DNA of 64,000 nucleotides, taken from positions 275,501-339,500 of the forward strand of contig JAANDG010000036.1 in assembly GCA_036852015.1 (NCBI GenBank). Reading direction: 5' to 3'. The stretch comes from Pelodera strongyloides. Lineage: Eukaryota > Nematoda > Chromadorea > Rhabditida > Rhabditidae. Within the stretch, counting starts at the first letter, position 1. Every line of letters begins with the position of its first letter. This document shows, one piece after another, positions 23,301 through 36,300 of the stretch. The notes under the pieces are model-generated. The model saw only the letters and a program-made list of their open reading frames with translations. It had not been told where the DNA came from and ran no database searches. The position numbers and the translations under genes are program-made.

Positions 23301-26300
23301 ATGAACACGGATTACGACTAGGCCTCCCACCAAGCCTTGTCCCGCCATCAGTCTTAGGCCTGGGCCTGGGCCTGGGAACTTAGGCCTGCCGTTTTCAAAT
23401 TGACTCCTACTTTTTCTTAGGTATTTGGAAAGCCAGTTCGACATTCAAGCGGAAAGCCTGGTTGTTTACTTATTCGATGAGTTCTTTACAACATAACCGC
23501 TTTGAGATACAATCATTTGTGGCCAATGCACTGATTGGAAAGTTTAGTGAGTTGATTTGTTTATTCATAACAAGTGTTGCATTATATTCAAAATTTCAGT
23601 CAGTCTCTGCCCTTCCCGCACATAATGGAAAACAATACCATACCATATGATATGGGTATCAGGGGCCGGTTCCAATAAAATTTGCCGCTGGCAGCGAGCG
23701 AAAGCCGAGAGAACACGCTAAACAGGAGACGCCTGTAACCTACCCCAGCGGTAAATTTTATTGGAACCGGCCTAAGAATATCGTGTTATACCGCTTTGAA
23801 TAAACTGAAATTCCTTCCAGATGCCATCCGTGTGTGCCTTGACGATCCAGAAAGTCACATGTATCGGGTGAGGATCAATCAAAGTGATACAACAGTCAGA
23901 TCAGGTGCCCCAATTAGCGAACACTCGATCAGGAGCAAGTTTAGGATCCTGCAGGGGATGAGAAGACGGATGGACGTTATGTTCTTGTACGTTTTTGGAT
24001 AAGATCTTATTTTTCCACTTTCCACATCCTAATTTCATGACGAATACCATCAATAACTAAGATAGCACATAACAGAATGTTTGCCGGGTGTTAGCTCCGG
24101 TGGTCGATACTTTTTTTTGTTGCTTATTTCGATTGGTAGGCCATGTTTCAGTGAAAGCCTAAAATGGCTGTGCTTGCGTACTCTTTGATATCATCTTGTA
24201 TTATTTTAAGAGTTGAAGTGCGGTGTACAAGGTGTATATTTTTATTTGTACACAGTATTTTCAGAATCGCATGTACAAAGTTCCAAACGGTTGCTGCGGT
24301 CGCTCTTTATATCTCATCAACAGCAATGACAGTATTCCCAGCGCATCAGAGGAACGCAAATGCCCTGCGAATGGTACCTTTTCAATTAGCAATATCTGTT
24401 AATTTATGCAGTTAGCCGGATAGCAATAAGTCCACAGCTTTGGGAAAAATTACCCCTTAAGTTCCGCAGTTGTGTTAGCAATTGCGGTATATTGCTGATA
24501 AGAAAACTTTCCTATCTATGTGGCGCAGTGGCGCATGTTAAGTTACTGGCGAGTATTACTACTCACTTAAGCTTATTATTGAAATTCCGAAGCTAATTCC
24601 AGCAACACATGTACGGACTGAATCGACTTATCTATTGGTTGAGCAACGCAACTTATGACTTGATCTTGAGTATTATACAATTGGCGATTTTGCTCCTCGT
24701 CTATGCTGCTGTCGGATTTTGGGAGTGAGTTTTGTTAAAGCGAAATACCGGCCGGTTTTGGAAACGCATCGGGGACAACTGAATTCTTACGCATTTATGC
24801 TAAGTTTCTCGAATTTAGCTCGATTTTTTATTCAAATTTATTGTCATTTGCATAGGTGCATAAGAATGCTGGTGTACTCGATGTGTTTCAAAAACCGACC
24901 GGTATTTCGCTCTTAGTTGTAAAGGAAATAGCGAAAAAGATGTATATGACGGTGGGTTTGGAAATGCATCTTGTATAACCGCATTCCGATGTATTATATG
25001 CAAATGAGTATGATCAAAATAGAAAATCGACCCCACATATAGCATGGCTACACAACATGGAAATGCCATAGTTCAACGTTTGTTTCGAAAACAGCGCGTT
25101 ATTCCGCTTTAACCGTTTTAGACCATTCCATGTCGGCTTGGTGATCGTCGCCTGGTTCCTGCACTTCATTGTTATTCTACCGATGTCGTACGCGGCCGCG
25201 AAACTTCTCAGGTACGGCAGTTGTGAAACAAATTTTGTTTTATTTTAATAAGAAATAGTCACCTTGCGTCAGGGTGCACGTAAGGTTACATTACATTTGG
25301 AGTATCTGTGGACCTATGGGATCCAGAAGTACGCCAACAAAAATTGCAAATCTTTTGGCTCACCACCTGCGCACCACCGGCGCACGCACCACCTTTTGGC
25401 GCACCACCTGCGCACTTAATGCGCCGCTTTGGCAAGTGGTTGCTCTGCGCGGCACGGAGTCGGTGCCGTCTGGAAAACAAGCTACAGATTGACTGATTAT
25501 TTTAAAAGTTTATATTTAGAGGATATATGAGCTACACGATCATTGCTGTCTACACGGGAGTCCCTTCGTTCACAATTCTTGTTCTATTCATCGTCAATAA
25601 CATTTATTCGATCAACTATTTGGTAGGTATTTTTCAGGGGTTTTCAGGGTTTTTGTAGTTTGTAGTTTTGTATCATTTAATTATATTTTATTTACACCAT
25701 ATTGAATACATAGTTTAGTTTAGGAATAGTATATACTGTACGTGTAGTATTGCACGGTGCTTATCACATTATAAACAGTTGTTAGGATCCTATATTGCAG
25801 TTTGCATAGTTATATACTCACAGTATTACGTGGATTCTACACCTAGTCATCTATGTACAGTATGCCAAGGTAAACTTTTCAGACTCTCAGCTATTTCACC
25901 GGCTTCCTCTGCGTGCTCTCACCAACGGCTAGCGCTACCTTTATCATTGGCGCAGCGCATGAGTTGTACGGGCACGACTTCAAGGATGTGAGCCCCTATT
26001 GTGAGTTAGTTTATTCAAGACTGGTCTAGCTACAGAGAATATCTACTAGTCGGTCATACTGTCTTGTACTATAATGTACTGTCATATATATAGGTTGTTG
26101 GTAGATATGTAAGAGGTTCCTCTGTTTGCGTTTATGCTATCTGAGGTTGTATTCACCAACACACAGGGAGCCCATCCCTAGGCTCACGAGCGCTGTGAAT
26201 CTCTTCTGGTCTCGCACTCTCTACGCACTCTTTAGCTCCCTGGGGAGACGAGGGAAGGCTCCCTGAGTGTTGGTGAATACGGCCTCTGGTCTACTTTAAG

Positions 26301-27284
26301 ATCAGAAGCAAACTTACTTACTGAGCTGTATTCTTTCCCGATCGTCCTTCACATTCCGTTCAGACATTCTCGACTTTCCACTGAGAGCGCTTGCCGCACA
26401 CGGATATTTTTGGTTGATCTTCCTCGTGATGACGTCAGAGTGGGCGCGCCGCATGTGGGGACGCGTTGCACACGTCTGGAGCGGTGACAATCTGGTTGGG
26501 AGTTTAGATAGTTATCCTCTTCGATGAACCACAATTTTGTGCGCCATTTATGCCAACCAAAATCTATGCGCGCAACTGTGCAACTCTAGCGGCGCACGCA
26601 TTTTTCACGCACACCCGACTCCCAGTAGTCTAAAACATTCATTACGTTCAAAGCAAAAAAAAAGTATTTAGATAATGGAAGAGTTCGACCCGGTTGCACA
26701 CTCCACTGAATCGATGGGTGGAGAAGTTTTCCCCAAACCGCAGAGTGAACCCGATGTGAGTCGGGGTGGCGCAGTGGTATAGAGTGGTTGGGGTCCTGTC
26801 CCGCTCCCGGGGACACACCGATCATTCTCATTCAAATACAGTAATAGTAATTCCAGTTGTGACAAGAAACGGTTTGCTACTGCTAAAAAAAACCAATTGC
26901 TATTGTTTTAGCGAGGAAGCAATTGAATTTAAACAAAAAACATGGCGCTGAACTAAAAGTGTAGCGCTTAGGCTTAGGCTTAGGCTTAGAGAGCAGTGCG
27001 AGAGAGCGTTCACATAGAGTTAAATTCTAGCTAGATGATTGTTCTTTTGAAATAAAGCTCTTATTTCCAGGATAAATACGACGAGCTCAGTGTCGCCAGG
27101 GAGTTGGATGAGCACACACTTCGAGCCGCTAAGGTACTGCTATCTTTAAAAAATCACTAAAAGATAGAAAGAGCAGAACAGAGTAGCGCAGAGTAAAGCA
27201 GAGAGAGAGAAAGAGAGAGAGTAGAGAGAGAGAGTAGAGCAGAGTAGAGAGAGAAGGGGAGAGAGTAGAAGAGCAGAGTAGAGC

Positions 27285-27317
<33 letters not shown>

Positions 27318-30300
27318 TGTGAGAGAGAGAGATAGGCACGGTTTTAGAACCTTGTTCTTTTGTTAATATCCAGAAATTTATCCATTCCCATTAAGAAACC
27401 GAGTATCGAGTCCAAGATGGGGAATCCCCGCGGTGCCGCTGGTCACTCTGCAATGGCAGAAGTTAAGACGGTAACTGGGAGTTCTGCTATGTTTAAACGC
27501 TCATAGTAATACTTTTTTTTTATATAGTTTGGTGTTTATGAGCAAAGGCTATTCCAAAATATAGCGTTACACTAATAAAATAAATGTATTTTCTTTTCAG
27601 CAGCCGTCGACCAGCAAGTCTTCGAGTGTACGTTGTTGCGATTACTTTTAGTCTTTCTTTTCGCACAAATAGTTTTTTGACAATTCTAAAATGCTACATT
27701 TGGTTTTGGAAACGGTGAATGATATCGATTTTATTTTAGATTTATCGATTTTTCAGATTTATCGATTACCCATTTTTCAGACGAGCGCAAAGAAGCGAAG
27801 GAAGGACCGCAAAAGTGCTGGCGCGAATGCTGCTGCGGATCGGAGCTCTGAAGTTAGCAGTGAACGCAGCGAAAGCGATAGCTGGACGGATTCGGAAAAC
27901 GCTGACCGATCTGACACTGACTATGAAGAGCCGATTGAACGGGTGCGCAAAATATGAATTTGCATATAAAACTAAAAAAAAAATGTCAGCTCAACCAAAC
28001 GAAAATATGGCTCTGTCTGTCACACCACAGTGTTATAATTTGGTTCTGCTGGGTGTGGGATCGTTTTTCGCCTTCTGTGCGTAAATTCTCTGAAATACAG
28101 GTATAATAAAAAATATGCTGCATATTTCGAATTTCTAGATAAAGCGAGCCAAGTTCAAAATAAGGTATTCGGATAATTATCACTGCTTTGTACTTGTCTG
28201 AGGATAATATATTGTTTTTTTACCGTCTCTCACGGTGATGCGCTATTATTGAGTCTAATAATATCTAATTATTACATTGATGCTCAGGTATCACGACATG
28301 CGGCTGGTTCCGACGGAGGCTCCGAGCAAGGCGGGTCTGGGAAACTGAGTGATTTTGATCAAGTACGTACTATTTGCATTACGTATATTTAAATTCACTC
28401 ATACTGCAAAAGTCAAGTACGTAATTTTTAGCGAAGAATTATCGTGGTAACTTTTGCTTATTGGTTAGCCTTTTTACCAAGTATAGATTATTGATCATTT
28501 TATTATATTATACAATTTCAATTTCTATCTAGCGTGGCACCAATACCACACCACAGACACAAACCGCACCAGCAACGGATGGAAATTTACTGGAGCACAC
28601 TCAGAGCAGTGTAGGAGTTTTACTTATAATATTTTATAGATTGAGCGACTTTTGGGCAAATCTACTTACTGCTAAGAACGACAGACAGTAAATTTATTTA
28701 CACGTCTCAACATACAAACGATTTGCTGCAACATTTATTATTTAAAGGGAAATGCCGCCGGTTTTTAAACCCAATTTAATTCGACCTCAATTCGATGCAT
28801 ATTTGCCAAAAAAAATCACAAATTCAGTTAGTTAGCATACGTTTGTTTCAAAAACCGGCTGTTATTTCGCTTTAATCCATTCAAATTCACTTCAGATGCC
28901 CCTAACTCCTAAGCTCTCGCCACATCGCAAGCACAATAGTGTTCGTTTTTTTATTTGACAATAATGTTTGGCAGTTAACCCAGTTAAAGGGATCAGCTCA
29001 CTTTAAATTGTGTCTGTTTTTTTTTTGTTTCTTTATTTTCTATAAGGGATAGTAAAAATTTGGAATAGAAAAAGTAGTGTTCAATTTCAATACTCACGAA
29101 GATATTGGGTGATAAAGTGGTGGATTGATCGGGCCGAAATGCAAAAAGGGCAATTGTCCTGCCTTGTTTGTATAGGATAATTGCCCTTTTTGCATTTCGG
29201 CCCGATCAATCCACCACTTTATCACCTAATATCTCCGTGAGTATTGAAATTGAACACTACTTTTTCTGTTCCAAATTTTTATTATCCCTTATAGAAAATA
29301 AAGAAACAAAAAAAAACAGACACAATTTAAGGTGAGCTGCTCCCTTTAAGTAAAGCAAAACCGGATGGATTTATAAAAATGGATTGTTTTATCTTTTCTT
29401 TCAGTTCCCACAACTACCGAGAGGCCGTCCATCACCGATTGATTCAGTCCAACGTTTTGGGGCTGGAAAGGGTGTAAGTGTTTGGTAAATACTTGTCTGA
29501 TTGAAATATATATAACGTATTTGGTATCAAAGAGGTCAGGGTGAACTTCTAGCACCGGACAAGATTCGAACTCGGGTCGTGTGGGGTAGAGATGAGCCGC
29601 AATAGACAGCCCATCAGATTGTCAGTGTTTGGAATGAACGAAACCACAGACAGCGCACTTATTGAATAACCAGACGGCTATCGCCGCCTGAGGCGACTTA
29701 GCGACTACTCAGCGACTACTCAGGCGATCCTACTAAGATGTTCATATTGCATTCTTATATCTTATCTTATTATATAAAATAGTAACTGTAGATGTAGTGT
29801 GCGCTAGCACCCTGTACGTTACGGATGTTCAATTAGAATAAAATGTTCCGTTTCGGGTATAAAAGAGTGTAGCAGCTCGAATTATAATATTCTCATGACA
29901 AACGATGTGTATCTTCATTCGTAAATATTTTCATCCATGTGATTTGCTCGAACATCATATATTCCTTTTGTTTCAGGGTGCTCAAGATGCGAATGCTGAG
30001 GCGAAGAAAGCCGACAAACCAGAGAAGGCAGCAGAACCGCCAAAGGTTGCTGCCGAGCAGCCGAAGGCTAATGTGAAAGCAGTTGTTATTGGATCCCCTG
30101 CAGCAGCACCTGTAAGTTCCATGTGCTATAGAAAACTGGTATAGTACATGTACCTTACAAATACAACGTTCCCTTTGAAGGCGCTCCTGATCATCATTAT
30201 TTGATGCAGATCTATTTAATAAATAAATAAAACTATTCTAGAAAAATGTGTTCCTAACACACCATTTCTATAAAATTGTAAGTGGGGTAAACTTGCTTCT

Positions 30301-33300
30301 GGTTTGGGTCTAAACATTTGATCGAGAGTTAATTGGTAGATTGAGTATAAATGACAAATTCAAACTGGCAATTATGTGAGTTTAGATGATTTTCGTAGAT
30401 ATTTCCTTACCCTTTTCACATTCTAGTCTCCCGCCGCTGCGAAGCCAACGTCGCCCGACAGCACGCCCGTCAATGCAATGGTATGTGTCATTCACACTGG
30501 GGAAACTTGGCGACATCGCCGCGCCAAGAATGAGGGACCGCCACAGCGGGGCGGCGCACTGCGCCTAGGGCCACAGGTCCGCGAAAGGATATTCAACGCA
30601 GTTGGGCGAAACTGCGGCGAACTTTTCGTAAGTTTCGCGGCGAGTTCGCCGTAGTGCGCTCCAGGTGCGCCCTGAGACCGCCGTAGGTGCGCCATTTTCC
30701 ATTCGCGCACTCCGGCGCACCCGCCGCGCACCTTAGCCGGGGTGCGCCGCCCCGTTGTGGCGGACCCTCATTTTTGGCGCGGCGATGTCGCCAAGTTTCA
30801 TGTTGTCAATACAATAATCAATTAAAGGGCATGTCAAGAGGGATTCTGCGCGAAGGCATATCCTGGCGCAGTTTAAGTAAATCGCGAACGGCGCAGAATA
30901 TAGTATACCCTTAAAAATGGCCGCAGATTAAAATATTTCAAAGTTTGTCATAACGGTGAACAAAACCCGCCGCAACGCCCGCAAACGGGTGCGTTGCGGC
31001 GAGCCGGTAATTCAAACCGTCCCGTGGACAGCGATTTGGCTTAGCTCTGTCCACACGACTCGAATCCCACACTGAAGAAGTTTTTTGGAGGGGTTTGAAA
31101 TTGTTTTTCTTCTTACATGAATTTTTTTGTTTATTTTTATTTTCACTTTCCTTACCTTCAAAACGCAAGCTTTTTTTTTGAGCCCAACATGCAAAACCGG
31201 CTTGACAGGCCCTTTAAATCAGTAATATGCCGAGTTAAAAGCGAATACCGGCCGGTTTTTTAAATGCATCGTGGACTACTTAATTCTTACATATTTAGGC
31301 TAAGTTGCTCGAATTTAGCTTGATTTTTTATTTTAATTCATGTTCATTTGCATAAGCTGCATACGATTGCTGGTATACTCGATGTGTTTCAAAAGCCGAC
31401 CGCTATTTCGCTTTAATGTCGTGAATGTATTTCCTTCAGAAAAAGAAGTGTAGACGTTAATAGACTTTTTTTGGTTAATTTTAGCTTGCCGCTGGCGCAC
31501 GCAAAGCAAAATCAACGAGCGGCAAGGTTAAGGTAGGAACCATTTTAAAATTTTCTCATACAGACGTCTATTAATAATCCATTACAGGCTTATTTAACCA
31601 GTAAAGTCAGCTAGATTAAGTATAACTAAAAATAATTGTTTAGAGCAAGGGTCCTGAAAAAACGCAGATAGTTGCTTCGGCGGAGCACACAAAATTGCAA
31701 AGCAAGGAAAAGGTTACTCCAGCTGCAGCTGGCGACAAGCCTGGGAGCAAGGTTGTTATTTTATTTATGTTTTATGTTTTATTTTTTATTTTTGGAAATT
31801 ATATAAAAAATTATGTGAATGCACTCAAGAGAATACACTATTCTCTGAGCTACTGCTTATTTTTGTTAAATATTTGTATGAAGCTTTTCCTTTTGGTAGA
31901 ACATAGAACTTATTTATAATCACAACGTTTTTGTCTAGGATGCCAACGATCACGATATAAGGAAGGATTCGAAAATGGTAATTACAGAATTAATTAACCG
32001 CCGCATCGCAACTTCAGAAAGTAATCGTTACCTATTTGATATGCAAATCCGCAAATGCGGCAAGTGTCCATATACCCAGACAATGGCTATACATGAGATT
32101 GTATAATTGTGTACCTACATAGTGCAACATTAAAGCGAAATACAGGCCGGTTTTGGAACACATAGCGTAGACCAGCATTCTCATGCAGCTTATGCAAATG
32201 AACATAAATTAGAATGAGAATCGAGCTAACTTCGAGCAAATTAGCATAAATACGTGTGAGGATTCAGTGTGCACGGTGTGTTTCAAAAATCGACTGTAAT
32301 TTCGCTTTAATATTTCTGTTGTGCTGTTCAGGCGCCGAAGTCGAATAACACGGCTCAAACGCAGCCTGGATCCAAGACGAAGACGGGATCGAAATTGTCC
32401 TCGGAGGTGATTCTATTGCAACTAATTTTAATCGATAAATTCTGTTCACGAGTTGTTTTTTAGGATCCAATTCTATACCTACTATATAATTACCATAACC
32501 AATATGACTTTCATCTACTTATATGGCTATCTATCTCTCACGGCGTTGCGCTCTTTTTAATGAGTATAATACATATTCAATATATTTAGACGAACGCGGA
32601 ATTCCTTGGTAAACCGAAGGCGAACATTCTGAAAATGCTTCTAAAGAAACAAAACGAAAAGGTATAATTGATGTTGCATATCATTGTCACATTTGATGGA
32701 AGAAACAAGTGTTTGTGGAAAAATCCTTCATAAAATCGATGTCGCAAAAAAAATCAATAAAAAAATCAATAATAACGATCGGCCTTCAGGGAATGATGCG
32801 GCTCTCAGATACCGGAAATCAAAAGGATTTGGTCTTGTAAGTTGTATTTGTTTTTAATATTATCAGTCATAAAACACCTTACAGTTTAGTAAATTCGGTG
32901 TTCAGGAGTGAAAGTTGTGGTGTTTCAGTATGTGTACGTAATCTAAGAAGAAGTGTAACATTTCGGTAAACTTAATTTCTTTTAAAAAATGGTTTATGTT
33001 TAGCAAGCAAAAGTTCAACGAGAACCGTAAGAATGCCGCGGAACTCTGCCAGAAGATCTTTGCGAAACGCGTCGCGCCGTCGGATAGCATCGCCGCACAA
33101 GCGCCTACTGTAAGGAGCTGGGTTATAGAATCGTTATGTGCCTGTCAACTTTGTTGATCATCCTGTAGTAAACGATCAACGTATTTCAGTAGCAGTTAAG
33201 GTAAGGAAGGGTCTATGCCATAGAAATTAGATCTTGCGGTTGGCTGCCTGCTGCAGTTTTCAAGAGAATGAAAAACGTGTTTTTGAGAATACAGCCTCCA

Positions 33301-36300
33301 AGATACATCAAAAACCGGATGTTATGCCGCTTCACTTCTTTTATATTCTCTTTTCAGCAACCGGGCTCCGTTCTGGAATTGGTCAATGTGTCGGCCACGG
33401 AAAATGGAAAGCTGATCTTGAACGACATAAGCTTCAAGCTTGAGGATGCCACACTGGCAATATACGGTATGAATTTCTGCCCCCCCTCCTGAGTTAGGCT
33501 ACAGCGCTCCGCCATGCGTGTGCTGTTAGCTCCTGTGCCCAAGGCACAAGTATGCGAGCTGTGATCTGGGAAACAAATTATCAGCGAACAGGCAATTGGT
33601 GCGCTACTCTTATGTTGTGAAAATTTACATTACAAGTTTAAAAAAAAACTTGGCAAGGAAACTGGATTGCGGCTTAAAAACCGCACACCCATTCCCCATG
33701 TTGCTATCAGCTAATCAATAAATACCTTAGGTTGGGAGGGATGCGGCAGTACCCAACTGCTGGAAGCCATTGCTGGAATGCGAACGATTGGCGCCGGGGA
33801 CATTCTCCTTGACGGCACCCCGGTCACATCAACGAGTCACGCGGTGAGCATTTAAGAGCTTTAAAGCGATATAACAGCCGTTTTTTTGAAACGTGTATGT
33901 AGTGCTCAACGACATTTCCCATGTGTTGTATGCAAATGAATATTGTTTGAATAAAAATATTACTCAGTATCGGGCAGTTTTTACATACGATACATGGGAA
34001 TAAGATAAAAAGTTTAAAAAAAAACCGGTAGATTTACCACTTTCGACAAAACAAGCACGTTCTCAAGTTCCCCTCGAACGAGAATCATTTTCCGCCTCAA
34101 AATAAATAAAGTGCATAAATAAATAATGAAGATGCCGAAAGGCGAAACGTTGACATAAAGATTTGGTTAACATCTGTCCATATCTGTCTTACCGGGAGTC
34201 GTATAAGCTCGAAGATTCTACCTATTATAAATAAATAATGTTTAGGGCATCGGTCTCGTACCAATGCACGACAACGGTCTCCTTGAGTACCTAACCGGAA
34301 GAGAGATGCTTGAGCACACTTGCGCACTGGGAGGTATTGTATATTTCAATTGATAAACCTCCGCGGTTGCGCCGCGAAAGGTGTTCGCGGCAAATAAATT
34401 GCGCACCGAGTCTTACTTCTTATTTGCGCCCAAAGTGCGCCAAAGGAATCTGTACTCCTTTGGCACATGTGCGAAACTAGATCCGCCTAATCTCAGCGAC
34501 GACGCTTGCTCTAACAATGAACATGAAGTCCAATTACTCAAGTGCAAAAACTACGTTTCAATAGGTACATATAAGCCACCACACGCTTTCATGTTGTTGC
34601 TGCGACTGCTGGAATTTTTCGGATGTAATTTAGTAAGCGCGTCTATAAAGTGTGGTGATTTTCGCAAAAAAAAAAGTTCTTTAAGCTTAAAATAATTATG
34701 GATAATAATGAAAGAGGAAAAATAAGCGATAAGCAAACTGGAGTGGTGTGGATGATTTTTAATGAATCTTATAAAATCCAGAAATTTCTCTTTTTTCTTT
34801 TAAAGGGACAGGCCCATCAAAGTAAACCTATATTTACGATACGTTCATAGTGACTTCAAGCATTTTTATTACAATATATACAAACTAAATTTCACATTTA
34901 TTTGCCATGGAAAACTTTTTTCCGATGCGCTCAGCTTAAATGTATACCGTAAAGCCGCAAATATCCTTGTCGTCAATGCAAATTTATCGTGAAATCATAA
35001 TGCGATTAAAATTTGCATATATAGCTTTGAAATCTGCAGTTTTATAGTATACATATGCGTTGAGCGCAGGACGAATAATGGTGAAATTTAGTTTGTATAT
35101 ATTGTAATAAAAATGTTTGCTAGTCATTATGAACGTATCGTAAATATAGGTTTATTTTGATGGGCCTGTCCCTTTAAGGGGATCGGTTCACCTTATATTG
35201 TGTCTGTTTTTTTTTGTTTCTTTATTTTCTATAAGGGATAATAAAAATTTGGAATACAAAAGTAGTGTTCAATTTCATTACTCACGAAGATATTGGGTGA
35301 TAAAGTGGTGGATTGATCGGTCCGAAATGCAAAAAGGGCAATTGTCCTGCCTTGTTTGTATAGGCCATTTACCCTTTTTGCATTCGTGGCCGATCAATCC
35401 ACCACTTTATCACCCAATATCTTCGTGAGTATTGAAATTGAACACTACTTTTGTATTCCAAATTTTTATTATCCCTTTTAGAAAATAAAGAAAAAAAAAC
35501 ACAATTTAAGGTGAACCGATCACTATAACAGAACAACATAAAACTAAAATGAAAAAGGTGTTTTCGTTGTGTATAGCGATATTTCCAAAATCTAAAAATT
35601 CCTATTCAAACGGTTATCCTGGCCATAAGACACTGTAGGTGTAGGCTGTAGGTATCGAATTTGACCGATAGACAGACCAACTGAGGAAGAGACGAATGTT
35701 ACTTTACATGCACTTATTGAAACGTAGCGTTGGAACAAGTCAAACTTGCAAGAAACTGGTCGATTTGAAGACGTTTTGTACGAGGAAGAGACGAATGTTA
35801 CTGAGGAAGAGACGAATGTTACTTTACATGCACTTATTGAAACGTAGCGTTGGAACAAGTCAAACTTGCAAGACACACTGGTAGATTTGAAGAGACGTTG
35901 TGTACGTGGTTCCTGAAACTCCATACTGGACAATGACATGTCCATGAAATATATGAAAACTACAAAGAAGCCTAAGCGTGCACAACAAGAAAGGCAACTT
36001 ACATTTTGGCACTGCACTGCGATTTGGCAAAAAGATGATAAAGCGTGGTCCCGGTTTATTGATACCACGCATAATGCTTGATTGTGTCCTCAGTAGTATA
36101 TATTGCAAAAAAAACCCACAAGTTAGATGTAGACGGTGTGCATAGCAACATGGACGTGGTAGTGCTCACTGCTCAGGGCCAAAACTATTCAATTATGTTT
36201 GGCTCCATCTTGTTAGCAATGCGTTTGCTGTCTTTTGTAAAAAAAATTATTTGCATTTTTCAGGACACACAAAAGAAACAGCGCGCGATATTATCGACCT

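Larger units (their letters stand above)
22127..26494 (+). other. ABCA segment 3: TMD2
   Basis: Exons 22127-22294, 22489-22591, 22671-22727, 22990-23072, 23421-23546, 23821-23986, 24265-24373, 24603-24724, 25122-25211, 25520-25622, 25883-26000 and 26364-26494, about residues 915-1373. It opens with ARQLLAIWKLRLRFMIRKSS and a first helix (FSLFILPALIAIPVYFSL), then a loop and the ABCA-like block MYGLNRLIYWLSN. Helices include LILSIIQLAILLLVYAAVGF, VGLVIVAWFLHFIVILPMSY, TILVLFIVNNIYSINYL and ALAAHGYFWLIFLVM. All phases agree. Confidence 0.85.
26672..33109 (+). other. ABCA segment 4: long hydrophilic linker in small exons
   Basis: Exons 26672-26755, 27071-27133, 27396-27470, 27601-27627, 27781-27942, 28288-28362, 28533-28610, 29405-29473, 29977-30111, 30427-30480, 31485-31532, 31644-31751, 31939-31977, 32332-32406, 32590-32661, 32790-32836 and 33004-33109, about 439 residues. 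The sequence is rich in Ser, Lys, Ala, Glu and Pro (for example SSEVSSERSESDSWTDSENA and AKKADKPEKAAEPP), without helices or known domains, and is probably a disordered cytoplasmic region. Every exon from 26672 to 32661 is a multiple of three in phase 0, so any could be skipped without a frameshift. The exon at 27396 uses an unusual ATTAAG acceptor. Confidence 0.75.

Noticed and set aside
28138..28163. Possible 26-bp micro-exon in the ABCA linker
   Set aside because: It has acceptor and donor but is not a multiple of three between two phase-0 exons.
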